Source: Nocardioides sp. T2.26MG-1 (GTDB taxonomy: Bacteria; Actinomycetota; Actinomycetes; Propionibacteriales; Nocardioidaceae). From it: 64,000 nt of DNA. The notes under the pieces are model-generated. The model saw only the letters and a program-made list of their open reading frames with translations. It searched no databases and was not told the DNA's origin. A program made the position numbers and the translations under genes. Location of the stretch: NCBI RefSeq assembly GCF_950101795.1, contig NZ_CATNLZ010000037.1, positions 168,646 to 232,645 of the forward strand, read 5' to 3'. Numbering within the stretch: position 1 is the stretch's first letter; every line of letters starts with the position of its first letter. This document shows, in pieces, positions 33,004 to 41,256 of this stretch.

Positions 33004-33753
33004 ATGCCGCTGACGCCTGAGGACGTGAGCAACAAGCGCTTTACTCCCGTCCGGCTCCGTGAGGGCTACGACATGGGTGAGGTCGACCAGTTCCTCGACG
33101 AGGTGGAGGCCGAGCTGGCGCGACTCACGAAGGAGAACGACGACCTCAGGTCGAAGCTCGCCGCCGCGCAGGGGTCGGGTGCGGTCTCCGAGCCCGCCCC
33201 GCAGCCCCGCGTGGAGGAGCGGGCCCCCGAGCCCACGCCCGAGCCCACGCCGGTCGTCGCGCCGGCCCCGGTCGTCGCCGCGAGCCCGGTGGAGACCATC
33301 CGGGTCGAGACCGTGCCCCAGGCGTCCAACGCCGCGGCCCGGCTGCTCGAGATCGCCACGCGCAACGCCGACGAGCTGGTCGAGGAGGCGAAGAACGAGG
33401 CCGACAAGATCGTCGGAGAGGCGCGCACCAAGGCCGAGCGCCTCGAGTCGGAGTCCAAGTCCAAGGCGGACCGCATGGAGTCCGACGCCCGGACCCGTGC
33501 CCAGATGCTCGACTCCGAGACCGCCGAGCGCCGCCGCCAGATGTTCGGCGACCTGGAGAAGGAGCGCGACAAGCTCAACGGCGAGGTGGAGAACCTGCGC
33601 TCCTTCGAGCGCGAGTACCGCTCCCGCCTCAAGAGCTACTTCACCCAGCAGCTGGAGGCACTGAGCGGGCCGACCGACGCCCCGATCGCCTCCGGCGACG
33701 ACGCTCCGGCGCCCAAGCGCCTGCGCTCGATCCTGGGCGAGGACGACTCCTGA
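33004..33753 (+). CDS. divIVA: Polar growth and division protein DivIVA (Wag31-like)
   Basis: 249 aa coiled-coil protein that marks negatively curved membranes. MPLTPEDVSNKRFTPVRLREGYDMGEVDQFLDEVEAELARL is the lipid-binding N-terminal domain. A Pro/Ala/Val linker (about residues 65-105) is followed by a long coiled coil (ATRNADELVEEAKNEADKIV through NLRSFEREYRSRLKSYF) and an acidic tail. In actinobacteria it recruits tip-growth machinery and is a Ser/Thr kinase substrate. ATG 33004 is chosen because GGGTGAGG lies just before it and the family begins MPLTP; ATG 32992 is the alternative. Confidence 0.95.
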   Translation: MPLTPEDVSNKRFTPVRLREGYDMGEVDQFLDEVEAELARLTKENDDLRSKLAAAQGSGAVSEPAPQPRVEERAPEPTPEPTPVVAPAPVVAASPVETIRVETVPQASNAAARLLEIATRNADELVEEAKNEADKIVGEARTKAERLESESKSKADRMESDARTRAQMLDSETAERRRQMFGDLEKERDKLNGEVENLRSFEREYRSRLKSYFTQQLEALSGPTDAPIASGDDAPAPKRLRSILGEDDS

Positions 33754-33782
33754 GTCGCTGCCTCGACGACGTACGCACGCTG

Positions 33783-33814
33783 CTGCGGCCGGCCCCTTCG
33801 GGGGGCGGCCGCAG
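33783..33814 (+). terminator. Strong hairpin ending the dcw cluster
   Basis: CTGCGGCC (33783-33790) pairs with GGCCGCAG (33807-33814); inside, CCCC (33793-33796) pairs with GGGG across a TTCG tetraloop (33797-33800), with one mismatched pair between. It lies 30 bp after the divIVA stop. There is no T-tract, as usual for high-GC actinobacterial terminators. Confidence 0.75.
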
Positions 33815-33879
33815 TTCGCGTTCCCGGGTGTTCGGGGTCTTCACGGTGTGCCGCATTGGAGGGGCTTGGGCTCACCGGC

Positions 33880-33913
33880 TACCCTCCACGCACACCTGTG
33901 GCTGCAGCCACAG
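33880..33913 (+). promoter_or_regulatory. Promoter and palindrome before DksA-like gene
   Basis: TACCCT (33880-33885) is the recurrent -10 hexamer. CTGTGGCTGCAGCCACAG (33896-33913) is an 18-nt perfect palindrome beginning at about +4 of the resulting transcript, and AAGGAGG follows at 33925-33931. It could be an operator at the start site or a 5' stem protecting the mRNA. Confidence 0.5.
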
Positions 33914-33938
33914 TCCCGAGGCCCAAGGAGGCCCGACC

Positions 33939-34757
33939 ATGGCTCGCTCCACGAGGAAGTCGCTCGCTGGCCAGGCGGCATCGGCCGCCCGCAAGGTGAT
34001 CGCGCGCCGACCGGCCAAGAAGGCGGAGACCGAGCCGGTCAAGAAGGCGGCCCCCGCGAAGAAGGTGGCCCCCGCGAAGAAGACCGCCCCCGCGAAGAAG
34101 ACCACCCCCGCGAAGAAGACCACCCCCGCGAAGAAGACCACCCCCGCGAAGAAGACCACCCCCGCGAAGAAGACCACCCCCGCGAAGAAGACCACCCCCG
34201 CGAAGAAGACGACCCCGGCCACCACCAAGGCCCCGGCCAAGAAGGCAGCTCCTGTGACCAACGCCCCGGCGAAGAAGGCGCCCGCAACCAAGGCCGCCCC
34301 CGCGAAGAAGGCCCCGGCGAAGAAGGCCCCGGCGAAGAAGACCCCGGCGAAGAAGGCCCCGGTCAGCGCGCTGGTCGTCCAGGAGGGCGAGGCCGCGTGG
34401 ACCAAGGCCGAGCTCAAGGAGGTGCTCGACGAGCTGCACGAGCAGCGGGCGCACAGCCAGGAGGTCGTCGACGAGCAGGAGAGCGAGCTCAACGGCCTGA
34501 TGCGCGACTCCGGCGACGGTGCCGGCCAGGACCAGGCCGACCTTGGCGCGACCAGCTTCGAGCGTGACCACGAGCTCACCGTGCTCAACAGCGAGCGGGA
34601 CAAGCTGGCCCAGATCGAGCGGGCCCTGAGCCGCATCGACGACGGCACCTACGGCGTGTGCGAGTCCTGCGGCAACCCCATCGGCAAGATGCGGCTCATG
34701 GCGTTCCCGCGTGCCACACTGTGCATGACATGCAAGCAGCGCGAGGAACGTCGCTGA
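33939..34757 (+). CDS. DksA/TraR zinc-finger protein with PAKK-repeat (histone H1-like) tail
   Basis: 272 aa. The N-terminal 150 residues are Lys/Ala/Pro-rich, with nine exact six-residue repeats of the PAKKTT type coded by an 18-bp tandem repeat. This resembles histone H1 and mycobacterial HupB tails, so DNA or RNA binding is likely (inference). The C-terminal 110 residues form a DksA/TraR fold: coiled coil (LKEVLDELHEQRAHSQEVVDEQESELNGLM) and zinc finger YGVCESCGNPIGKMRLMAFPRATLCMTCKQ (CxxC...CxxC). DksA proteins bind the RNA polymerase secondary channel. ATG 33939 has AAGGAGG 7 nt upstream. It overlaps lspA by 28 bp. Confidence 0.9.
   Translation: MARSTRKSLAGQAASAARKVIARRPAKKAETEPVKKAAPAKKVAPAKKTAPAKKTTPAKKTTPAKKTTPAKKTTPAKKTTPAKKTTPAKKTTPATTKAPAKKAAPVTNAPAKKAPATKAAPAKKAPAKKAPAKKTPAKKAPVSALVVQEGEAAWTKAELKEVLDELHEQRAHSQEVVDEQESELNGLMRDSGDGAGQDQADLGATSFERDHELTVLNSERDKLAQIERALSRIDDGTYGVCESCGNPIGKMRLMAFPRATLCMTCKQREERR
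34050..34211 (+). repeat. 18-bp tandem repeat, nine units, coding
   Basis: Nine consecutive 18-bp units of the form (A/G)CCCCCGCGAAGAAGACC, nearly identical from the third onward, coding APAKKT or TPAKKT. The units are almost identical at silent positions, which indicates recent slippage or recombination, so the copy number probably varies between strains. Confidence 0.9.
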
Positions 34758-35311
34758 CCGGCGACCAGACCGATCCGGCCCCGACCGACCCGACCCGCCG
34801 TCCGCGGACCCGCCTGCTGGTCTTCGCCGCGGTGGCGCTCACGGCGTACGCCGTCGACGTCGTATCCAAGGTCGTGGCCGTCGACCGGTTGACCGACCGG
34901 CCGGACGTGCAGCTGGTCGGCGACCTCTTCCAGCTGCACCTGGTCCGCAACCCCGGCGCCGCGTTCAGCACAGGCACGGCGTACACCGAGGTCCTCAGCG
35001 GCGTGGCGATCGCCGCCGTGCTGGTGCTGCTCTACCTCGCCCGCCGCATCGGCAGCACCGGGTGGGCGGTCGCGCTGGGCCTGCTGCTCGCCGGCGTGGG
35101 GGGCAACCTCACCGACCGGCTGCTGCGCTCGCCCGGCCCGCTGCGCGGGCACGTCATCGACTTCTTCATGCTCCCGCACTGGCCGGTGTTCAACGTGGCC
35201 GACATCTGCATCGACACCGCGGCGGCGCTGATCCTCGTGCAGGTCTACCGCGGGATCCGGCTCGACGGCACCCGCGTGCCGAAGGAGCGCACGACGGAGG
35301 AGTCCGCATGA
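34730..35311 (+). CDS. lspA: Lipoprotein signal peptidase
   Basis: 193 aa aspartic signal peptidase II that cleaves prolipoproteins after lipidation. Four helices: RLLVFAAVALTAYAVDVVSK, EVLSGVAIAAVLVLLYLA, GWAVALGLLLAGVGGNL and the one near the C-terminus. Signatures are VRNPGAAFSTG, GGNLTDRLLR (catalytic Asp) and HVIDFFMLPHWPVFNVADICID (second catalytic Asp). ATG 34730 lies inside the preceding gene by 28 bp and lacks a good RBS, so the start is uncertain; coupling to the DksA-like gene is likely. ATGA overlap with rluD. Confidence 0.95.
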   Translation: MQAARGTSLTGDQTDPAPTDPTRRPRTRLLVFAAVALTAYAVDVVSKVVAVDRLTDRPDVQLVGDLFQLHLVRNPGAAFSTGTAYTEVLSGVAIAAVLVLLYLARRIGSTGWAVALGLLLAGVGGNLTDRLLRSPGPLRGHVIDFFMLPHWPVFNVADICIDTAAALILVQVYRGIRLDGTRVPKERTTEESA

Positions 35312-36246
35312 GCCGGGGCGCCGACCACCGGGTGCTCTCCGTGCCCGAGGGGCTCGCGGGGGAGCGCGTCGACGCCGCACTCGCGCGGATGTTCGGGCTC
35401 TCGCGGACCCGCGGTGCAGATCTCATCGCCGCCGGACACGTGCTCGTCGACGGTGCGCCCGTCGGCAAGAGCGACCGGGTGCTGCCGGGATCGGTGGTGG
35501 ACGTGACGATCCCGATCGAGGCCGACCCGCTCGCGGTGGTGCCGGAGATCGTCGAGGGGATCAAGATCATCCACGACGACGACGACATCGTGGTGATCGA
35601 CAAGCCGGTCGGGGTCGCGGTGCACCCGTCTCCGGGATGGTCGGGGCCGACCGTCGTCGGGCACCTCGCCGGCGCCGGCTTCCGGATCTCCACCAGCGGG
35701 GCGTCGGAGCGGCAGGGGATCGTGCAGCGGCTCGACGTCGGCACCTCGGGCGTCATGGTGATCTGCAAGTCCGAGCACGCCTACTCGGTGCTCAAGAACG
35801 CGTTCCGCCACCGCACGGTCGACAAGGTCTACCACGCGCTGGTGCAGGGGCACCCCGATCCGCACGAGGGCACGATCGACGCGCCGATCGGGCGGCACCC
35901 CAAGGCCGACTACAAGTTCGCGGTGATGGCCGACGGCCGGCACAGCGTGACCCACTACGAGACGCTCGAGGCGCACCGGTTCGCGAGCCTCCTCGAGATC
36001 CACCTCGAGACCGGCCGCACCCACCAGATCCGGGTGCACATGGCCGCGCTCAAGCATCCGTGCGTGGGCGACCTCACGTACGGCGCCGACCCGTCGCTGG
36101 CCAAGCGGGTCGGGCTCGAGCGACAGTGGCTGCACGCCGTACGCCTCGGGTTCGAGCACCCGGACAGCGGCGAGCACGTGGAGTACGAGTCGGAGTATCC
36201 GGAGGACCTCGCGCACGCGCTCGAGGTGATCCGCGATGCCGACTAG
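35308..36246 (+). CDS. RluD-family ribosomal/tRNA pseudouridine synthase
   Basis: 312 aa. N-terminal S4 RNA-binding domain (ERVDAALARMFGLSRTRGADLIAAGHVLVDG), then the RluA/RluD catalytic domain: IVVIDKPVGVAVHPSPG, GIVQRLDVGTSGVMVICKS with the catalytic Asp, HRTVDKVYHALVQGHP, and LLEIHLETGRTHQIRVHMAAL. RluD modifies 23S rRNA helix 69; exact target here is not proven. The lspA-rluD pair is conserved in many bacteria. ATG overlaps lspA; the stop overlaps the next gene by 11 bp. Confidence 0.93.
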   Translation: MSRGADHRVLSVPEGLAGERVDAALARMFGLSRTRGADLIAAGHVLVDGAPVGKSDRVLPGSVVDVTIPIEADPLAVVPEIVEGIKIIHDDDDIVVIDKPVGVAVHPSPGWSGPTVVGHLAGAGFRISTSGASERQGIVQRLDVGTSGVMVICKSEHAYSVLKNAFRHRTVDKVYHALVQGHPDPHEGTIDAPIGRHPKADYKFAVMADGRHSVTHYETLEAHRFASLLEIHLETGRTHQIRVHMAALKHPCVGDLTYGADPSLAKRVGLERQWLHAVRLGFEHPDSGEHVEYESEYPEDLAHALEVIRDAD

Positions 36247-36931
36247 CGAGCTTCTCCTGCGGCCCGCCACGGAGGCGGACGCACCCGCGGTGGCCGAGGT
36301 GCACCTGGCCAGCCGCCGGGCCGCGGCGATGCCGCCGCCCGTGCACGAGGACGATGAGGTCCGCGACTGGCTCGCGGCGAGGCTCCGCGAGGACGAGGCG
36401 TGGGTCGCGGAGGCCGGCGGCGAGGTCGTCGGCTACGTGCGGCTCACCGACACGTGGCTCGACGACCTCTATGTGCTGCCCACCCACGCCGGCCAGGGCA
36501 TCGGCACCGCCCTCCTCGACCTTGTGAAGGCCAGCCGTCCCGGCGGCTTCTGCCTGTGGGTGTTCGAGAGCAACGAGCCGGCCCGCACGTTCTACCGCCA
36601 CCGTGGGCTGGTCGAGCTCGAGCGCACCGACGGCTCGGCCAACGAGGAGCGCTCGCCCGACCTCCGGATGGCCTGGCCGGGGGCCGAGCCGCTGGCGTTC
36701 TTCCGTGGACTGATCGATGAGGTCGACGAGCAGCTCGGCGACCTGCTGGCCCGGCGGGTGGCCCTGACGAGGGCGGTCCAGGCGCACAAGCCGGAGCAAT
36801 CCCGAGACCCGCAGCGGGAGCGCGCCATCGCCGAGGCGATGGCGCTGCGCGCCCCCGTCCTCGGCGCCGACCGGCTGGCCCGGATCGTGCACACGATCAT
36901 CACCGAGAGCCTGGACACGGTCGACCGATAG
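36236..36931 (+). CDS. GNAT acetyltransferase fused to chorismate mutase (AroQ) domain
   Basis: 231 aa two-domain protein. Residues 1-150 are a GNAT domain: LLLRPATEADAPAVAEVHLAS, WVAEAGGEVVGYVRLTDTWLDDLYVLPTHAGQGIGTALLDLV (CoA loop QGIGTA) and FESNEPARTFYRHRGLVEL. Residues about 160-231 form an AroQ helical chorismate mutase: LIDEVDEQLGDLLARRVALTRAVQAHKPE, then QRERAIAEAMA and a final helix. Conserved Arg and Lys positions of the AroQ active site appear present (RR, KPE). It overlaps rluD by 11 bp. No other aromatic pathway gene is adjacent; why the two activities are joined is unknown. Confidence 0.88.
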   Translation: MPTSELLLRPATEADAPAVAEVHLASRRAAAMPPPVHEDDEVRDWLAARLREDEAWVAEAGGEVVGYVRLTDTWLDDLYVLPTHAGQGIGTALLDLVKASRPGGFCLWVFESNEPARTFYRHRGLVELERTDGSANEERSPDLRMAWPGAEPLAFFRGLIDEVDEQLGDLLARRVALTRAVQAHKPEQSRDPQRERAIAEAMALRAPVLGADRLARIVHTIITESLDTVDR

Positions 36932-36984
36932 GCCCCTCCCGACCTTGTCGGCGGTTGCTGCCACGATGGGTTCCGCGGGCGGGT

Positions 36985-36990
36985 TAGGGT
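36985..36990 (+). promoter_or_regulatory. Candidate dnaE promoter
   Basis: TAGGGT, the recurrent -10 hexamer, lies in the 159-bp gap before dnaE. It would give a leader of about 95 nt. No clear -35 element. GAGGAG at 37073-37078 is 12 nt before the ATG, rather far for a ribosome binding site. Confidence 0.4.
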
Positions 36991-37090
36991 GGTCCCCTTC
37001 CCCTGATCGGCGCCGCGCTCGCCCGTGGCTCTGGTCCCGCATGCCCGCACACGAGTTCCCGCTGAGCACATCGAGGAGTGGCCCGCGACG

Positions 37091-40000
37091 ATGGCGACAG
37101 GCTCCCAGGACTCCTTCGTCCACCTCCACGTCCACACCGAGTACTCCATGCTCGACGGGGCCGCCCGGCTCGGGGCGTTGGCGGAGCGCACGGCGGAGCT
37201 GGGGATGCCGGCCATCGCGATGACCGACCACGGCAACGTGTTCGGGGCGCACGAGTTCTACCGCAAGGCCAAGGCCGCCGGGGTCAAGCCGATCATCGGC
37301 ATCGAGGCCTACTTCACCCCCAACATCTCCCGGTTCGAGCGCAAGGGCGTCAACTTCTACGACGGCGGCCCCGACGACGTCTCGGCGCGCGGCGCCTACA
37401 CGCATATGACGCTGCTGAGCGAGACGACCGAGGGCATGCACAACCTGTTCCGGCTCTCCACCGGGGCGTGGCGGGACGGCTTCTTCAAGCAGCCGCGGAT
37501 GGACCGCGAGCTGCTCGCGCAGCACGGCCGGGGCATCATCGGCACCACCGGCTGCCCGTCCGGCGAGGTGCAGGTCCACCTGCGCTACGGCCAGTACGAC
37601 GCGGCACGCAAGGTCGCCGGCGAGTTCCAGGACATCCTCGGCAAGGACAACTACTTCCTCGAGCTGATGGACCACGGGCTCGACATCGAGAACCGCGTCC
37701 GCGACGGCCTGCTGCGCCTCGCCAAGGACCTGCAGATCCCGCTGCTGGCGACCAACGACTCCCACTACGTCATGCGCGAGGACGCTCCGTCGCAGGAGCA
37801 CCTGCTGTGCATCAACTCCGGCTCGACGATGGACATCCCGGCCGGCGACGGCCCCGGCCAGCGGTTCGCGTTCTCCGGCGACGGCTACTACATCAAGTCG
37901 CCGGCCGAGATGCGCGCGCTCTGGGTCGACAAGTACGACCTGCGCGAGGCGTGCGACAACACGCTGCTGATCGCCGAGCGGTGCGACGTGTCGTTCACCG
38001 AGGGCAACGGCACCTACATGCCACGGTTCCCCTGCCCGCCGGGGGAGAACGAGGACTCCTGGCTGGTCAAGGAGGTCGAGCGGGGCCTGAAGGTCCGCTA
38101 CCCCAACGGCGTACCCGACGCGGTCCGCAAGCAGGCGGAGTTCGAGGTCGGCGTGATCACCTCGATGGGGTTCCCGGGCTACTTCCTGGTGGTCGCCGAC
38201 TTCATCAACTGGGCCAAGGACCACGGCATCCGGGTCGGGCCTGGCCGCGGCTCGGGTGCGGGCTCGATGGTCGCCTACGCCATGCGCATCACCGACCTCG
38301 ACCCGCTCGAGCACGGCCTGATCTTCGAGCGCTTCCTCAACCCCGACCGCGTCTCGATGCCCGACTTCGACATCGACTTCGACGAGCGCCGGCGCGGCGA
38401 GGTGATCAAGTACGTCACCGAAAAGTACGGCGACGACCGGGTCTCCTACATCGTCACCTACGGCACGATCAAGGCCAAGCAGGCGGTCAAGGACTCCTCC
38501 CGCATCCTCGGCTACCCCTTCGCGATGGGCGACCGCATCACCAAGGCGATGCCGGCCTCGGTCATGGGCAAGGACGTCCCGCTCAAGGAGATCTTCGACC
38601 CGGCCCACAAGCGCTACGGCGAGGGCGGCGAGTTCCGCTCGCTCTACGACGGCGACAACGACGTCAAGCGCGTCGTCGACACCGCCATCGGCATCGAGGG
38701 CCTCAAGCGCCAGTGGGGCGTGCACGCGGCCGGCGTGATCATGTCGAGCGAGCCGCTCATCGACATCATCCCGCTGCTCAAGCGGCCCGCCGACGGCGCG
38801 ATGATCACGCAGTTCGACTACCCCACCTGTGAGGGCCTCGGCCTGATCAAGATGGACTTCCTCGGGTTGCGCAACCTCACCGTGCTCGACGACGCGGTCA
38901 AGAACATCCGCGCCAACCGTGGCGAGGAGATCGTCCTCGAGGAGCTCCCGCTCACCGACGAGGCGACGTACTCCCTGCTCCAGCGCGGCGACACCCTCGG
39001 CGTCTTCCAGCTCGACGGCGGCCCGATGCGGGCGCTGCTGCGCAGCATGCGCCCCGACTGCTTCGCGGACATCTCCGCGGTCGGCGCGCTCTACCGGCCC
39101 GGGCCGATGGGCGCCGACTCCCACAACAAGTACGCCCGGCGCAAGACCGGGCGCGAGCCGGTCGAGGCGATCCATCCCGAGCTGGCCGAGCCGCTCAAGG
39201 ACATCCTGGGCGAGACCTACGGCCTGATCGTCTACCAAGAGCAGGTCATGGCGATCGCGCAGAAGCTCGCCGGCTACAGCCTCGGACAGGCAGACATCCT
39301 GCGCCGGGCGATGGGCAAGAAGAAGAAGGAGGAGCTGGACAAGCAGTACGCCGGCTTCTCCGCCGGCATGCGCGAGCGCGGCTACTCCGAGGCCGCGGTC
39401 AAGACCCTGTGGGACATCCTGCTGCCGTTCTCCGACTACGCCTTCAACAAGGCCCACTCGGCGGCGTACGGCCTGGTCTCCTACTGGACCGCCTATCTCA
39501 AGGCCAACTACCCGGCCGAGTACATGGCGGCGCTGCTGACCTCGGTGCGCGACGACAAGGACAAGTCGGCGATCTACCTCAACGAGTGCCGGCGCATGAA
39601 GATCCAGGTGCTGCCGCCCGACGTCAACGAGTCCGCGGCCGACTTCACCCCGGTCGGCAACGACATCCGCTTCGGCCTGACGGCGATCCGCAACGTCGGC
39701 AGCAACGTCGTCGACGGCATCGTCGCGGCGCGCGAGGAGAAGGGTCGTTACGCCGACTTCAACGACTTCATGGAGAAGGTCCCGGCGCTGGTCTGCAACA
39801 AGCGCGTGATCGAGTCGCTGGTCAAGGCCGGCGCCTTCGACGAGATGAAGCACCGGCGCCGGGCGCTGGTGGCGATCCATGAGACGGCGGTCGACCAGTA
39901 CGTCGACATCAAGCGCAACGAGGCGATCGGCCAGGACTCGCTGTTCGGCGGGCTCGACGACGCCGCGGGCAGCGGCTTCGGCATCACGGTGACGATCCCC

Positions 40001-40651
40001 GAGATCGACGAGTGGGACAAGACCACGCTGCTCGGTCACGAGCGCGAGATGCTCGGCCTCTACGTCTCCGACCACCCGCTGCTCGGTCTGGAGCACGTGC
40101 TCGCCAACAGCAGCGACTGCACGATCGGGCAGTTGATGCTCGACGAGGACCGCGCCGACGGCACGCCCGTCACGATCAGCGGCCTGATCACCGGCGTGCA
40201 GCGCAAGATCACCAAGCGCGGCGACGCCTGGGCGATGATCACCGTCGAGGACCTCGACGGCGCGATCGACGTGCTGCTGTTCCCGAGCGCCTACCAGCTC
40301 GCCGGGCCGCACCTGGTCGAGGACGCGATCATCACGGTCAAGGGCCGGCTCTCGCGGCAGAAGGACCAGCCCGAGATCCACGGCCAGGAGGTCACCGTCC
40401 CCGACCTCTCCGACGGGCCCTCGGGCCCGGTGGTGATCAGCCTGCCGTCGACCCGGTGCACGCCCCCGGTGGTCGAGCAGCTCAAGGACGTGCTCGGCAC
40501 CCACCCGGGCGTGACCGAGGTGCGCCTGCGACTGTTGACCCGTGAGGAGACCCTGGTCATGCGCCTCGACGACCGGCTCCGGGTCACCCCGAGCCCGGCG
40601 CTGTTCGCCGACCTCAAGCAGCTGCTGGGGCCTGGGTGCCTGACGGGGTGA
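37091..40651 (+). CDS. dnaE: DNA polymerase III alpha subunit
   Basis: 1186 aa replicative polymerase of the DnaE1 type. The PHP domain opens with FVHLHVHTEYSMLDGAARLG and MTDHGNVFGAHEFYRKAKAAG. The polymerase catalytic Asp residues are in MPDFDIDFDERRRGEVIKYV (about residues 423-440). ISAVGALYRPGPMG, a helix-hairpin-helix region and the OB fold (VTISGLITGVQRKITKRGDAWAMITVED) follow; the C-terminus binds tau/beta. ATG 37091 fits the usual short N-terminus; an in-frame extension to 37025 is unlikely. Overlaps the next gene. Confidence 0.97.
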   Translation: MATGSQDSFVHLHVHTEYSMLDGAARLGALAERTAELGMPAIAMTDHGNVFGAHEFYRKAKAAGVKPIIGIEAYFTPNISRFERKGVNFYDGGPDDVSARGAYTHMTLLSETTEGMHNLFRLSTGAWRDGFFKQPRMDRELLAQHGRGIIGTTGCPSGEVQVHLRYGQYDAARKVAGEFQDILGKDNYFLELMDHGLDIENRVRDGLLRLAKDLQIPLLATNDSHYVMREDAPSQEHLLCINSGSTMDIPAGDGPGQRFAFSGDGYYIKSPAEMRALWVDKYDLREACDNTLLIAERCDVSFTEGNGTYMPRFPCPPGENEDSWLVKEVERGLKVRYPNGVPDAVRKQAEFEVGVITSMGFPGYFLVVADFINWAKDHGIRVGPGRGSGAGSMVAYAMRITDLDPLEHGLIFERFLNPDRVSMPDFDIDFDERRRGEVIKYVTEKYGDDRVSYIVTYGTIKAKQAVKDSSRILGYPFAMGDRITKAMPASVMGKDVPLKEIFDPAHKRYGEGGEFRSLYDGDNDVKRVVDTAIGIEGLKRQWGVHAAGVIMSSEPLIDIIPLLKRPADGAMITQFDYPTCEGLGLIKMDFLGLRNLTVLDDAVKNIRANRGEEIVLEELPLTDEATYSLLQRGDTLGVFQLDGGPMRALLRSMRPDCFADISAVGALYRPGPMGADSHNKYARRKTGREPVEAIHPELAEPLKDILGETYGLIVYQEQVMAIAQKLAGYSLGQADILRRAMGKKKKEELDKQYAGFSAGMRERGYSEAAVKTLWDILLPFSDYAFNKAHSAAYGLVSYWTAYLKANYPAEYMAALLTSVRDDKDKSAIYLNECRRMKIQVLPPDVNESAADFTPVGNDIRFGLTAIRNVGSNVVDGIVAAREEKGRYADFNDFMEKVPALVCNKRVIESLVKAGAFDEMKHRRRALVAIHETAVDQYVDIKRNEAIGQDSLFGGLDDAAGSGFGITVTIPEIDEWDKTTLLGHEREMLGLYVSDHPLLGLEHVLANSSDCTIGQLMLDEDRADGTPVTISGLITGVQRKITKRGDAWAMITVEDLDGAIDVLLFPSAYQLAGPHLVEDAIITVKGRLSRQKDQPEIHGQEVTVPDLSDGPSGPVVISLPSTRCTPPVVEQLKDVLGTHPGVTEVRLRLLTREETLVMRLDDRLRVTPSPALFADLKQLLGPGCLTG

Positions 40652-41247
40652 GCGGCCCCGGGCATGCGCGATCCAGGGGTGCCTCCCTGCGGCCCGGGCT
40701 GGTGCAGGCGGCGATCGGCGTGCTCGTGCTCGGGGCCGCCGGAGCCCTCGCGGGGGTCGTGTGGGAGTGGCTGTGGACCGCGCCGGTCGGCGTGGTCGTC
40801 GACCACAAGTGGCTGGCCGAGGACGAGGCGGGCCTGCGCGGCCAGTTCTCCGGCACCGGGTGGTTCGTGGTCATCGCCACCGTCGCCGGCCTGCTCGCGG
40901 GTGGCGTGGTCGCGATGTTCCTCGACCGGGTCCCGTTGCTGACGCTGCTCGCCGTGGTCATCGGCTCGGTGCTCGGCACCTGGCTGATGCTGGAGGTGGG
41001 TGCCGCGCTCGGACCCCCCGACCCCGTGCACCTCGCGGCGACCGCGAAGGACGGCACGCACCTGCCCGGCCGGCTCGAGGTGTCCCGCCGTACGCCGTGG
41101 ATCTCGATGCCCGCCGGGGCGCTGGTGGCCCTGACGCTGGTGTTCTTCGGGCTCTCCGCCGGGCGGCGGCACCCGCTCGACGACCACGGTCACCACAGTG
41201 CCCACCCCGACGCTCACCGCCACGACCATCCCCACCGCGCCGGGTAG
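40648..41247 (+). CDS. DUF2567-like membrane protein with His-rich tail
   Basis: About 199 aa. Four hydrophobic segments: LVQAAIGVLVLGAAGALAGVVWEWLW, GWFVVIATVAGLLAGGVVAMFL, LLTLLAVVIGSVLGTWLMLEVGAAL and WISMPAGALVALTLVFFGLSAG. The layout and AGVVWEWLWTAP resemble actinobacterial DUF2567 proteins. The C-terminal 25 residues are very His-rich (DDHGHHSAHPDAHRHDHPHR), suggesting metal binding. GTG 40648 overlaps the dnaE stop as GTGA; GTG 40636 is an in-frame alternative. Function unknown. Confidence 0.75.
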   Translation: MSGPGHARSRGASLRPGLVQAAIGVLVLGAAGALAGVVWEWLWTAPVGVVVDHKWLAEDEAGLRGQFSGTGWFVVIATVAGLLAGGVVAMFLDRVPLLTLLAVVIGSVLGTWLMLEVGAALGPPDPVHLAATAKDGTHLPGRLEVSRRTPWISMPAGALVALTLVFFGLSAGRRHPLDDHGHHSAHPDAHRHDHPHRAG

Positions 41248-41250
41248 GCT
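41245..41250 (+). promoter_or_regulatory. Leaderless promoter before DUF3352 gene
   Basis: TAGGCT overlaps the stop of the upstream gene and is 6 nt before GTG 41257. No ribosome binding site lies between. Confidence 0.5.
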
Positions 41251-41256
41251 CCCGCC

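Noticed and set aside
34050..34211. CRISPR-like short regular repeats
   Set aside because: The 18-bp units are contiguous with no unique spacers and encode an in-frame PAKK tail.
36074..40504. 1476-codon minus-strand open frame opposite dnaE
   Set aside because: A mirror of high-GC third positions of dnaE and the GNAT fusion gene; no domain is recognisable and the composition is unlike a protein.
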